From assembly GCF_022811685.1 (NCBI RefSeq), contig NZ_CP094532.1, positions 769,501-833,500 of the forward strand: 64,000 bases of DNA, read 5' to 3'. Positions 55,804-63,553 of the stretch are shown in pieces. The notes beneath the pieces are model-generated. The model made no database searches. It saw only the letters and a list, made by a program, of their open reading frames with translations, and was not told the DNA's origin. The DNA comes from Chryseobacterium suipulveris. GTDB lineage: Bacteria; Bacteroidota; Bacteroidia; Flavobacteriales; Weeksellaceae. Both the position numbers and the translations under genes were made by a program. Every line of letters starts with the position of its first letter. The first letter of the stretch is position 1.

Positions 55804-56289
55804 TGGAAACAGAGCGACTCACTTTGCGGGAATTTAAGAGTGAAGATGCAAAACATTTATTTGAAATAAATGAAGATTGGGAGTGCGTAAAATATACTGG
55901 AGATTCCGCTTTTAACAGTATCGAAGGCAACAAACCTGATCAATAATTATGATCATTATGAAAAATATGGTTTTGGAAGATGGTCTGTTCTACACAAAGA
56001 AACACAGGAATACTTGGGGTGGTGCGGCTTAAAATATGATGAAGCTTTAGACGAAGTTGATTTAGGATTCCGCTTTTATCAAAAGCACTGGAGAAAAGGA
56101 TTTGCAACAGAAGCTGCTAAGAAATGTATTGAGATTGGTTTTGCACAATTGCGCTTGAAGAAAATTGTTGGTCGTGTAATGCCAGAGAATAGAGCTTCGA
56201 TAAAGGTTTTAGAAAAGGTGGGAATGTCGTTTGTAGAAAGAAGAATCGTAAACGATCAAGAATGGTTTGTCTATGCCATTTCTTCCTAA
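55803..56289 (+). pseudogene. RimJ/RimL-type GNAT acetyltransferase, frameshifted
   Basis: From ATG 55803: METERLTLREFKSEDAKHLF to FNSIEG, then a stop at 55944-55946. The shifted frame reads LINNYDHYEKYGFGRWSVLH, then YLGWCGLKYDEALDEVDLGF, RKGFATEAAKKCIEIGFAQL and RVMPENRASIKVLEKVGM, all GNAT motifs. A loss of two bases near 55924-55928 (or one gained) explains it. It directly follows the broken DUF421 gene, so two adjacent genes carry independent lesions. Confidence 0.85.
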
Positions 56290-56333
56290 ACTGATAACTT
56301 TAAACTTTAAACTTCAAACCTCAAACTATTTTA

Positions 56334-56834
56334 ATGAATTACGAAATCCGACAAATGCTGCCGACTGACGGCGAGAAAGTACTCGAAATTTTCCAGCAGG
56401 GAATCGATGGCGGAAACGCAACCTTTGACCAAAATGTTCCAACGTGGGAAGCGTGGGACAATAAGTTTTTCAAAATCTGCCGCTTCGTTCTGCAAGACGA
56501 AAATGAGCAGATTCTTGGTTGGGCAGCATTGCAACCTATCAGCAAAAGAGAATGTTATTCAGGTGTTGCCGAAGTGAGTATTTATATCGCCAACGAATTT
56601 CAGGGTAAAGGTTTTGGAAAAATGCTTTTGTGGAAACTGATTCTCGACAGTGAGGAACACGATTTCTGGACATTGCAGTCGGGAATTTTTCCTGAAAACG
56701 AAGCAAGCATCGCAGTTCATTCCAAGCTGGGATTCCGTATCGTGGGAACACGCGAGAAAATAGGGAAGATGAACGGAGTGTGGCGCGACATTATTTTAAT
56801 GGAAAGAAGAAGCACTGTTGCGGGCATTGAATAA
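56334..56834 (+). CDS. GNAT N-acetyltransferase (PAT-like)
   Basis: A 166-residue GNAT of the phosphinothricin acetyltransferase-like group: MNYEIRQMLPTDGEKVLEIF, NATFDQNVPTWEAWDNKFF, the acetyl-CoA loop IANEFQGKGFGKMLLWKLI, and IFPENEASIAVHSKLGFRIV. It acetylates an amino compound; the true substrate is uncertain. The leader (56292-56325) contains ACTTCAAACCTCAAAC units of the TCAAAC type. Confidence 0.88.
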   Translation: MNYEIRQMLPTDGEKVLEIFQQGIDGGNATFDQNVPTWEAWDNKFFKICRFVLQDENEQILGWAALQPISKRECYSGVAEVSIYIANEFQGKGFGKMLLWKLILDSEEHDFWTLQSGIFPENEASIAVHSKLGFRIVGTREKIGKMNGVWRDIILMERRSTVAGIE

Positions 56835-56918
56835 CACTTTTCACCTCGGTTTTACTTACCGTTTTTAAGTTGGCATTAAGATTGAATCTATTATGTTAAA
56901 TTTTTAAATTTAACTAAA

Positions 56919-57413
56919 ATGAAATCTTTACTTAAAATAATGGCAGTTGCAGGTTTAGCTTTTACACTGGTTTCCTGTGCAGCGACAAATGATCCTTACG
57001 GAAATAACTATCCGACGAATTATCCAAACAACGGTCCGGTTTTTAGAGCACCCGACGGAACTGTTTACAGACAGGGCGACGTGTACCGCGACAGAAGTGG
57101 AAATGTGTACCAAAACGGTAGAGTAATCAGGACCGGTGATGTGTACGGACAACCTGGAATCTTAGGAAGAAACGGAAGCAACACCGTTTACTATCCGAAC
57201 AATAACGCGAGAAATCTTCCTCCGGGACAAGCGAAAAAAATCTATGGCGGTAAAGCTACAGACTATGCACCAGGACAGGTGAAAAAACGAAACGGAAACT
57301 GGGAAAACGACAAAAAATGGAGAAAGGAAAATGATAAAAGATACAAAGCGTACCAGAAAAACAACAAGAAATACGACAAACGATACGAAAACCATCAAGG
57401 TGATCAGGATTAA
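56919..57413 (+). CDS. Putative lipoprotein rich in Asn/Tyr/Gly
   Basis: A 164-residue protein. The signal peptide has a lipobox LVSC (Cys20). The mature part is low complexity: NNYPTNYPNNG, then short repeats around DGTVYRQGDVYRDRSGNVYQ and NGRVIRTGDVYG, followed by a basic Lys/Tyr/Asn-rich end with KRYKAYQKNNKKYDKRYEN. The V-Y-R/x-G-D repeats suggest beta-hairpins. It should sit on a membrane surface. Function unknown. Confidence 0.78.
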   Translation: MKSLLKIMAVAGLAFTLVSCAATNDPYGNNYPTNYPNNGPVFRAPDGTVYRQGDVYRDRSGNVYQNGRVIRTGDVYGQPGILGRNGSNTVYYPNNNARNLPPGQAKKIYGGKATDYAPGQVKKRNGNWENDKKWRKENDKRYKAYQKNNKKYDKRYENHQGDQD

Positions 57414-57416
57414 TAA

Positions 57417-57450
57417 CAAAAGCGGGAAATTTTTCCCGCTTTGTTTTTTT
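57417..57450 (+). terminator. Terminator of lipoprotein gene
   Basis: AAAGCGGGAAA/TTTCCCGCTTT with a 2-base gap in the loop, then GTTTTTTT. Confidence 0.92.
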
Positions 57451-57497
57451 GTTTCCATTAATGAAATAATGAAATCTGCCATTATTCCGTAAAAAAG

Positions 57498-57547
57498 AAA
57501 ATCTGAATTTGCTCCCTTTAGGGAAGGGGTTAACAAATTCAGATTTT
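57498..57547. terminator. Hairpin carrying CTCCCTTTAGGG repeat in its loop
   Basis: A 14-bp perfect stem (AAAATCTGAATTTG at 57498-57511, complement at 57534-57547) with T-tracts on both strands. Its 22-base loop is the repeat copy that is identical to 682-709. It may terminate the minus-strand peroxiredoxin operon. Confidence 0.75.
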
Positions 57548-57568
57548 TGTCAATATTCGATAAAACGA

Positions 57569-57820
57569 TTAATTTTTATCAATACTTCCCAAAACTTTCT
57601 GGGCAAAACCGTTGAGCGCGTCTCTCTCGCTCATTCCGTTTTTCACATTTTGGTGAACTTCGAGAGCGCCGCAAATATCCGTGATCATTTCACCAACCAC
57701 ATTTAGATCTTCTTCAGTTGTTCCGCGGAACTCAGAGAAAGATTCCAAAACTTCGAGTGCCTTTTCGAGATTCTCGGGAGTCTGGGTTTGGTAAAACTGT
57801 CTGATTATTGGGAGTTTCAT
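57569..57820 (-). CDS. DUF6952-like small protein
   Basis: An 83-residue protein starting MKLPIIRQFYQTQTPENLEK and ending NGFAQKVLGSIDKN, acidic and helical with no Cys pair. It resembles a small Bacteroidetes family (DUF6952, recalled from memory). Its start overlaps the thioredoxin stop by one base (TAATG), so it is the last gene of a peroxiredoxin-thioredoxin-DUF6952 operon. The constant partner suggests a redox-related role, but none is known. Confidence 0.75.
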   Translation of the reverse strand: MKLPIIRQFYQTQTPENLEKALEVLESFSEFRGTTEEDLNVVGEMITDICGALEVHQNVKNGMSERDALNGFAQKVLGSIDKN

Positions 57821-58128
57821 TAATTCAATTCTTTAAAAAGGTTGATCAAAGCTTCCTGCTGGTTGGTCTGAACCTGGTTCACCAACTGTCCTTGCTTGAA
57901 GATTGCGAAAGTCGGCAGGTTGTCAACTTTTGCCAGCTTTCTGCTTTCAGGGAGCTTTTCCGCATCCACATAAAGGAATGGGATCGCTTCGTTTTCAGAT
58001 GCCAGTTTCTTGAACTTTGGCTTCATAATCCTGCAGTTTCCGCACCATGATGCTCCATACTGAACCACCACTTTGTCGTTTTCTGCCACGATTTTCTGCA
58101 AATTATCTTCTGCTAATTCTGTGTACAT
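57820..58128 (-). CDS. Thioredoxin-family protein
   Basis: A 102-residue thioredoxin fold with active site WCGNC (Cys29, Cys32) in VVQYGASWCGNCRIMKP, and the cis-Pro in NLPTFAIF. The dipeptide GN differs from the common GP, so the redox potential may differ. It has no signal peptide. It lies between a 2-Cys peroxiredoxin and the DUF6952-like gene and could be the reductant of that peroxiredoxin (inference). Confidence 0.9.
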   Translation of the reverse strand: MYTELAEDNLQKIVAENDKVVVQYGASWCGNCRIMKPKFKKLASENEAIPFLYVDAEKLPESRKLAKVDNLPTFAIFKQGQLVNQVQTNQQEALINLFKELN

Positions 58129-58235
58129 TTTTCTAATTTAGAAATTAATCAATTTACCAATGTAACAATCAAATTTATTAAAGAGTAATCCTTAACCAAG
58201 TGATTGCTACGTTGTTAAATTGCTATATTGTTATA

Positions 58236-58874
58236 TTAACCTTTGTGTGTCGCCAGATATTCTGCGGTAGAATTTCTGTCGGCCTTCATCGCGTCTTTTC
58301 CTTCTTCCCAGTTTGCAGGGCAAACTTCGCCGAATTTCTGTACGTGTGCGTAAGCGTCGATCAATCTTAAATACTCTTTCACGTTTCTACCAAGCGGCAT
58401 ATCGTTTACCGATTCGTGGAAGATTTTTCCGGTTTCGTCGATCAGGTAAGTCGCTCTGTAAGTTACGTTGGATCCTGTGAAGAATTCGTTTCCTTCTTCA
58501 TCAAACTCGAACTCCTGATCTACAATTCCAAGAATGTTTGCCAATTGTCTGTGCGTATCTGCAAGGATTGGGTAAGTTACACCTTCAATTCCTCCGTTGT
58601 CTCTCGGTGTATTCAGCCAAGCAAAGTGTACTTCGTTGGTATCGCACGATGCGCCGATGATTTTAGTGTTTCTTTTATCAAATTCTGGTAATGCTTCCTG
58701 AAAAGCGTGAAGTTCGGTCGGACAAACGAAAGTAAAATCTTTCGGATACCAGAACAGAAGAACTTTTTGGTGGTTTTTTGTTGCTTCTTCGAAGATGTTG
58801 ATTTTCAGATCATCACCCATTTCGCTCATTGCATCGATTGCAATGCTTGGGAATTTTTTTCCTACTAATGACAT
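58236..58874 (-). CDS. 2-Cys peroxiredoxin (AhpC/Prx1 type)
   Basis: A 212-residue thiol peroxidase: peroxidatic Cys51 in FTFVCPTELHAFQEAL and resolving Cys ~185 in GEVCPANWEEG. The start MSLVGKKFPSIAIDAMSEMG (58874) is typical; an upstream in-frame ATG would precede the promoter box. It removes hydrogen peroxide and alkyl hydroperoxides. First gene of the operon with thioredoxin and DUF6952-like genes. Confidence 0.95.
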   Translation of the reverse strand: MSLVGKKFPSIAIDAMSEMGDDLKINIFEEATKNHQKVLLFWYPKDFTFVCPTELHAFQEALPEFDKRNTKIIGASCDTNEVHFAWLNTPRDNGGIEGVTYPILADTHRQLANILGIVDQEFEFDEEGNEFFTGSNVTYRATYLIDETGKIFHESVNDMPLGRNVKEYLRLIDAYAHVQKFGEVCPANWEEGKDAMKADRNSTAEYLATHKG

Positions 58875-58901
58875 AATATTTTGTATTAAATTTTGACGGT
58901 G

Positions 58902-58909
58902 CAAAGATA
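58902..58909 (-). promoter_or_regulatory. Promoter -7 box of peroxiredoxin operon
   Basis: TATCTTTG on the minus strand, 27 bases before the ATG. Confidence 0.6.
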
Positions 58910-59019
58910 CGAAACAAACGTCGATTAAAAAACGCACGGTGATTTATATCATCTATTAGCGTTGATAAATTTTTTCAAATTGAAATTAAAATCTTAACTT
59001 CACCAAAAGAAAATGAGCT

Positions 59020-59502
59020 ATGAAAAAAATATTGGTAATTCTTTTGGTCGCATTTGTCCTGATCCAGTTCTTCCAAATCGACAAAACCAATCCTGCACCG
59101 ACGCCACAAATGGACTTCCTGAACATCAAAAAAACTCCGGAATCCACTGCGAATTTAATTAGAAACGGATGTTACGACTGCCACAGCAACGAGACGAAGT
59201 ATCCATGGTACTCTAATGTTCAGCCGATCGCATGGTTCCTGAAAAACCATATTGATGAAGGAAGGCAAAAACTAAATTTCTCGACTTTCGCAACGTATGA
59301 ACCAAAAAGACAGGCGCACAAATTAGATGAAGCCGTTGAAATGATCGAAAAAGGTGAAATGCCGATGCAGAGCTATATTCTGAATCATCCCGAAGCGAAG
59401 TTTACCGAAGCTCAGAAACAGGAACTGATCAAATATTTCAAATTCATCGCAAGTGATACGCGAATTCTGAATAACCTCCCTGCAGAAGGAGATAAAAACT
59501 AA
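59020..59502 (+). CDS. Haem-binding domain protein (single CxxCH)
   Basis: A 160-residue protein with an N-terminal membrane anchor or signal (MKKILVILLVAFVLIQFFQI) and a cytochrome-like CYDCHSNETKYPWYSN motif (Cys51, Cys54, His55), as in the haem_bd family. A conserved Met in EMPMQSY could be the other ligand. It should face the periplasm. The DCC-type gene follows within 12 bases. Confidence 0.87.
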   Translation: MKKILVILLVAFVLIQFFQIDKTNPAPTPQMDFLNIKKTPESTANLIRNGCYDCHSNETKYPWYSNVQPIAWFLKNHIDEGRQKLNFSTFATYEPKRQAHKLDEAVEMIEKGEMPMQSYILNHPEAKFTEAQKQELIKYFKFIASDTRILNNLPAEGDKN

Positions 59503-59514
59503 ATTTTCTTTAAA

Positions 59515-59925
59515 GTGGATTCCTCAAAATATTATGTTTTCTACGATGGCGATTGTGGGTTCTGCAACCACTGGGTAAAGTGGATCCTGAAAAACGATCG
59601 GAAAAACCAGTTTCTTTTTTCGCCACTGCAGTCCGAATTCGGGCAAGGTTTTCTGAAAGACAGAAATTTGTCCACCAAAGAATTGAACACGCTTTATCTT
59701 TGGAAACCCGGTTCTTTTTACCTCACCAAATCACAGGCGGTTTTTGCGGTCGGTCGAATCCTCGGCGGAATGAATGCCGTGTTCGGACACATGAATTTTT
59801 TCCCAAGAATGTTGACCGATTTCGTCTATGACAAAGTCGCTGAAAACCGAGACAGAATTCCTTCGCAGAAATGCTTGGTCCCGACGGAAGAAGAAAGGAA
59901 GAAATTTATCGAAAAATTATCTTAA
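59515..59925 (+). CDS. DCC-family thiol-disulfide oxidoreductase (DUF393)
   Basis: A 136-residue protein with the DxxCxxC signature in FYDGDCGFCNHWVKWIL (Cys14, Cys17), the mark of the DCC/YuxK family. No signal peptide. The start is GTG at 59515. The position right after a haem-binding protein gene suggests a shared redox function, but the family is poorly characterised. Confidence 0.88.
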   Translation: MDSSKYYVFYDGDCGFCNHWVKWILKNDRKNQFLFSPLQSEFGQGFLKDRNLSTKELNTLYLWKPGSFYLTKSQAVFAVGRILGGMNAVFGHMNFFPRMLTDFVYDKVAENRDRIPSQKCLVPTEEERKKFIEKLS

Positions 59926-59964
59926 CCTCAACCTCTGGCTCAACATTTTTAACCCCAAAATTTT

Positions 59965-59972
59965 TATCTTTG
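59965..59972 (+). promoter_or_regulatory. Promoter -7 box of DUF4290-murA
   Basis: TATCTTTG, 5 bases before the ATG at 59978. Confidence 0.65.
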
Positions 59973-59977
59973 CACCT

Positions 59978-60613
59978 ATGGAATACAATACCCAACGAAC
60001 TCAGTTGCACTTGCCTGAATACGGCAGAATCATACAGCAACTGGTGGAACGATGCAAAGAAATGCCAACGAAGGAAGAAAGAAGCGAACTTGCCGCCGCA
60101 ATCGTAGATTTTATGGGGCAGCGCAATCCGCAGCTTCGCGATGAGCAGAATTACAAGCACAAACTTTGGGACCACCTCTTTATCCTTGCAGATTATGATC
60201 TGGATGTGGATTCGCCATATCCGTTTCCGACGAGGGAAGAACTCCATCAAAAACCTAAAAGAATGGAATATCCGTTGCTGCAGGGTGAGTTTAAATTTTA
60301 TGGAAAAAGTATTCTTCAGTTGATCGAGAAAGCGATTGAGCTTGAACCTGGTGATGAGAAAGACGCGCTAATCCAGGTCATTGCCAACAATATGAAAAAA
60401 TCCTATAATGTATATAATAAAGAACATGTTCAGGATGAGGTGATTTTCCGCCATCTAAAAGACCTTTCCGAAGACCGCCTTGATTTAACGGGAATCGACT
60501 CCCTCGACAAAAGTAAAATCTACTACGCCAACAACCGAAGTAATAAGGGCAACAAAAACAACAACAGTCAGAACAAAAGAAGAAACTTCCACAATAACAA
60601 GAACAGAAAATAA
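59978..60613 (+). CDS. DUF4290 domain protein
   Basis: A 211-residue protein starting MEYNTQRTQLHLPEYGRIIQ, the mark of DUF4290, a Bacteroidetes family of unknown function. The body is helical and the last ~35 residues are basic and Asn-rich (NNRSNKGNKNNNSQNKRRN). Its start is fixed by a promoter box 5 bases upstream. The stop overlaps murA by one base (TAATG), a constant-looking pairing that hints at a wall-linked role (inference). Confidence 0.85.
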   Translation: MEYNTQRTQLHLPEYGRIIQQLVERCKEMPTKEERSELAAAIVDFMGQRNPQLRDEQNYKHKLWDHLFILADYDLDVDSPYPFPTREELHQKPKRMEYPLLQGEFKFYGKSILQLIEKAIELEPGDEKDALIQVIANNMKKSYNVYNKEHVQDEVIFRHLKDLSEDRLDLTGIDSLDKSKIYYANNRSNKGNKNNNSQNKRRNFHNNKNRK

Positions 60614-61920
60614 TGAGCGGAACATTTCAGATCAGAGGCGGAAAAAGGTTGCATGGCGAGATCACTCCGCAAGGTGCGAAAAATGAGGCGCTGCAAATTT
60701 TATGCGCGGTTCTGCTTACCGATGAGGAAGTAAGGGTGAAGAATATTCCGGACATCCACGACGTGAACCGGCTTATCGAAATCCTGGGCGATTTCGGGGT
60801 GAAAGTAACCAAAAACGGTCACGGCGATTACACCTTCAAAGCCGACGATATCAACTTCGACTATATCAAATCCAAAGAATTTAAGAAAGACGGCGCGAAA
60901 CTTCGTGGTTCCATCATGCTTTTGGGACCGATGTTGGCTCGATACGGCGAAGCTTATATGCCGACTCCGGGTGGCGACAAAATTGGGAGAAGACGACTCG
61001 ATACCCATTTCCAGGGATTGGTGGAACTCGGCGCGGAATTCCATTATGACGAGCAGGAATATTTTTATTCGTTAAAGGCAAAGGAACTTACCGGGAAATT
61101 CATCCTTCTGGAAGAAGCGTCGGTAACCGGAACTGCAAACATCGTGATGGCGGCAGTTTTAGCAAAAGGAAAAACCAGGATTTACAACGCCGCTTGTGAA
61201 CCGTATTTACAGCAGCTCTGCAAAATGCTTAACCGAATGGGAGCGAACATTTCCGGAATCGGATCGAATCTCTTAACCATCGAAGGAGTTCCATACCTCC
61301 ACGGAACAGAACACACGATGCTTCCCGATATGGTGGAAATTGGTTCGTGGATCGGACTCGCTGCAATGACCAAGTCCGAAATCACCATTAAAAATGTAAA
61401 CTGGAACCAGCTCGGCGTCATTCCGAATACCTTCAGAAAACTGGGAATCCAGCTGGAGCAAAGCAACGACGATATTTTCATTCCTTCGCAGGAAAACTAT
61501 AAAATCCAGAAATTTATCGACGGGTCGATTCTTACGGTTTCAGATGCACCTTGGCCGGGGTTTACACCCGATTTGCTTTCCATCGTTTTGGTAGTGGCAA
61601 CTCAGGCAAAAGGCACGGTTCTGATTCACCAGAAAATGTTTGAATCCAGATTATTCTTTGTGGACAAGCTCATCGATATGGGAGCGCAGATCATTTTGTG
61701 TGATCCACACCGCGCAACAGTGGTTGGCTTGAACCACGAATTCCCACTTCGTGGAACCACGATGACTTCACCCGACATCAGAGCCGGAAACGCACTTTTA
61801 ATTGCCGCGCTTTCAGCGGAAGGAAAATCCATCATCCACAACATCGAGCAGATCGACCGCGGCTACGAAAATATCGACGGAAGGTTGAAAGCTTTGGGAG
61901 CGGACATTGAAAGGATTTAA
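60613..61920 (+). CDS. murA: UDP-N-acetylglucosamine 1-carboxyvinyltransferase, Asp form
   Basis: A 435-residue enzyme of the first committed step of peptidoglycan synthesis (enolpyruvyl transfer from PEP). The start FQIRGGKRLHGEITPQGAKN and the catalytic GRAxxD-like regions fit MurA. In the active-site loop where E. coli has Cys115 (GGCAIG) the sequence is GGDKIGRRRLD, so Asp122 takes its place. Fosfomycin alkylates that Cys, so this form should be insensitive, as described for other Asp-type MurA. Coupled to the DUF4290 gene; a terminator follows. Confidence 0.96.
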   Translation: MSGTFQIRGGKRLHGEITPQGAKNEALQILCAVLLTDEEVRVKNIPDIHDVNRLIEILGDFGVKVTKNGHGDYTFKADDINFDYIKSKEFKKDGAKLRGSIMLLGPMLARYGEAYMPTPGGDKIGRRRLDTHFQGLVELGAEFHYDEQEYFYSLKAKELTGKFILLEEASVTGTANIVMAAVLAKGKTRIYNAACEPYLQQLCKMLNRMGANISGIGSNLLTIEGVPYLHGTEHTMLPDMVEIGSWIGLAAMTKSEITIKNVNWNQLGVIPNTFRKLGIQLEQSNDDIFIPSQENYKIQKFIDGSILTVSDAPWPGFTPDLLSIVLVVATQAKGTVLIHQKMFESRLFFVDKLIDMGAQIILCDPHRATVVGLNHEFPLRGTTMTSPDIRAGNALLIAALSAEGKSIIHNIEQIDRGYENIDGRLKALGADIERI

Positions 61921-61929
61921 TTGATTATC

Positions 61930-61959
61930 GCCAGGACAAATTTCCTGGCTTTTCTTTTA
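61930..61959 (+). terminator. Terminator after murA
   Basis: GCCAGGA/TCCTGGC stem, 6-base loop, TTTTCTTTT. Confidence 0.85.
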
Positions 61960-61975
61960 GAAAAATCAAAAACCA

Positions 61976-61983
61976 TATCTTTG
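61976..61983 (+). promoter_or_regulatory. Promoter -7 box of der
   Basis: TATCTTTG, about 155 bases before der, giving an unusually long leader for this window. Confidence 0.5.
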
Positions 61984-62036
61984 CAAAAATTTTTTGGGCT
62001 CGGAAAGTCCGGGTAACCCATTCTTAATCAAGAAGA

Positions 62037-62073
62037 ATTAGGGGATTAAGAGATTAAGGAATTATTAGATTAG
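62037..62073 (+). repeat. GGATTAAG-type simple repeat in der leader
   Basis: ATTAGGGGATTAAGAGATTA, then AGGAATTATTAGATTAGG: irregular 7-9 base units of ATTAAG/ATTAGG. Confidence 0.5.
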
Positions 62074-62138
62074 GTTCGTAAAACCGATTTCGCTTTTCTT
62101 TATGCTTAGACGCTTAATTCGGAAAGAAACAAAATTTT

Positions 62139-63446
62139 ATGAGCAACATTGTCGCAATCGTTGGGCGTCCCAACGTAGGAAAATCCACACTTTTTAACCG
62201 TTTACTCGAAAGAAGAGAAGCCATTGTAGATTCCACAGCTGGGGTTACAAGAGACCGCCATTATGGAAAATCCGACTGGAACGGGGTAGATTTCACCGTC
62301 ATCGATACAGGAGGTTACGAAGTAAATACCGAAGATATTTTCCAGGAAGAAATCTCCAAACAGGTGCAATTGGCAATTGATGAAGCCACTTCCATCATCT
62401 TTATGCTGAATGTGGAAGAAGGTCTCACCGACACTGACAGCGAAATGTACGAAATGCTTCGCCGTTCTAATAAACCAACGTATATCGTTGTCAATAAAGT
62501 GGATTCCGCAAAGGAGGAACTCGCTGCAACCGAATTCTATCAGCTGGGAATCGAGAAATACTATACAATGTCTTCTGCAACTGGTTCGGGAACGGGTGAA
62601 CTTCTGGATGATATTGTTAAAGATTTTCCAACCACCGAATACAAAGATCCGTTCGAAGGTTTGCCAAAAATCACCATCGCAGGAAGACCTAATGTCGGTA
62701 AATCTACGTTGACCAATGCGCTTCTTGACGTCGAAAGAAATATCGTGACCGACATTGCGGGAACAACGCGTGATTCCATCGAAACACTATACAATAAGTT
62801 TGGGCACGAATTCGTATTGGTCGATACTGCCGGAATGCGCCGTAAAGCCAAGGTGAAGGAGGATCTGGAATTCTATTCTGTAATGCGTTCGGTACGTTCG
62901 ATCGAGCATTCCGACGTGGTCATCATTATGGTGGATGCAACTCAGGGTTGGGAAAGTCAGGACATGAATATTTTCGGGATCGCCCAGAAAAACAGAAAAG
63001 GAATCGTCATCCTCGTCAACAAATGGGACTTGGTGGAAAAAGAAACCAACACGATGCGCGATTTCGAAAACGCGATCAAAACAAAAATCGGTCAGTTTAC
63101 CGATGTGCCGATTCTTTTCATTTCGGCTTTAACCAAACAAAGAATCCTGAAAGCAGTGGATGTGGCGATGGAAGTGTACAACAACCGCGCGAAAAAAATC
63201 AAGACTTCAAAACTCAACGAGGTGATGCTCCCAATTTTCGAAAACACGCCGCCTCCCGCGCTGAAAGGGAAATACATCAAAATCAAGTATTGCGTTCAGC
63301 TACCGACACCGAGTCCGCAGTTTGTGTTTTTCTGCAACCTTCCCCAATATGTGAAAGAGCCGTACAAACGCTTTACAGAGAATCAGTTGCGAAAGGAATT
63401 CGGTTTTAGCGGAGTTCCGATCGAAGTGTATTTCAGACAGAAATAA
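62139..63446 (+). CDS. der: Ribosome-associated GTPase Der (EngA)
   Basis: A 435-residue protein with two tandem GTPase domains: P-loops GRPNVGKSTLFNRL (residue ~8) and GRPNVGKSTLTNAL (~180), G3 DTGG and DTAG, G4 NKVD and NKWD. The C-terminal KH-like domain includes PPPALKGKYIKIKY. Needed for 50S assembly. Complete. A GGGCTTTAGCCC element follows and may end transcription. Confidence 0.97.
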   Translation: MSNIVAIVGRPNVGKSTLFNRLLERREAIVDSTAGVTRDRHYGKSDWNGVDFTVIDTGGYEVNTEDIFQEEISKQVQLAIDEATSIIFMLNVEEGLTDTDSEMYEMLRRSNKPTYIVVNKVDSAKEELAATEFYQLGIEKYYTMSSATGSGTGELLDDIVKDFPTTEYKDPFEGLPKITIAGRPNVGKSTLTNALLDVERNIVTDIAGTTRDSIETLYNKFGHEFVLVDTAGMRRKAKVKEDLEFYSVMRSVRSIEHSDVVIIMVDATQGWESQDMNIFGIAQKNRKGIVILVNKWDLVEKETNTMRDFENAIKTKIGQFTDVPILFISALTKQRILKAVDVAMEVYNNRAKKIKTSKLNEVMLPIFENTPPPALKGKYIKIKYCVQLPTPSPQFVFFCNLPQYVKEPYKRFTENQLRKEFGFSGVPIEVYFRQK

Positions 63447-63454
63447 ACGTTGTC

Positions 63455-63522
63455 AAATCAATAGGAGCGGGCTTTAGCCCGATTTTTATTTGAAGTTTTA
63501 TTGGCTTTAGCCGAAATTTATC
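63455..63522 (+). repeat. GGGCTTTAGCCC element, copy 2
   Basis: AAATCAATAGGAGCGGGCTT then TAGCCCG with a T-rich stretch, followed by TTGGCTTTAGCCGAAATTTA. Same modules as 40342-40411. The first module (63468-63490) resembles a terminator for der. Confidence 0.8.
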
Positions 63523-63553
63523 TTTAATTTTGTAACCTAATAAATCTAAAATA

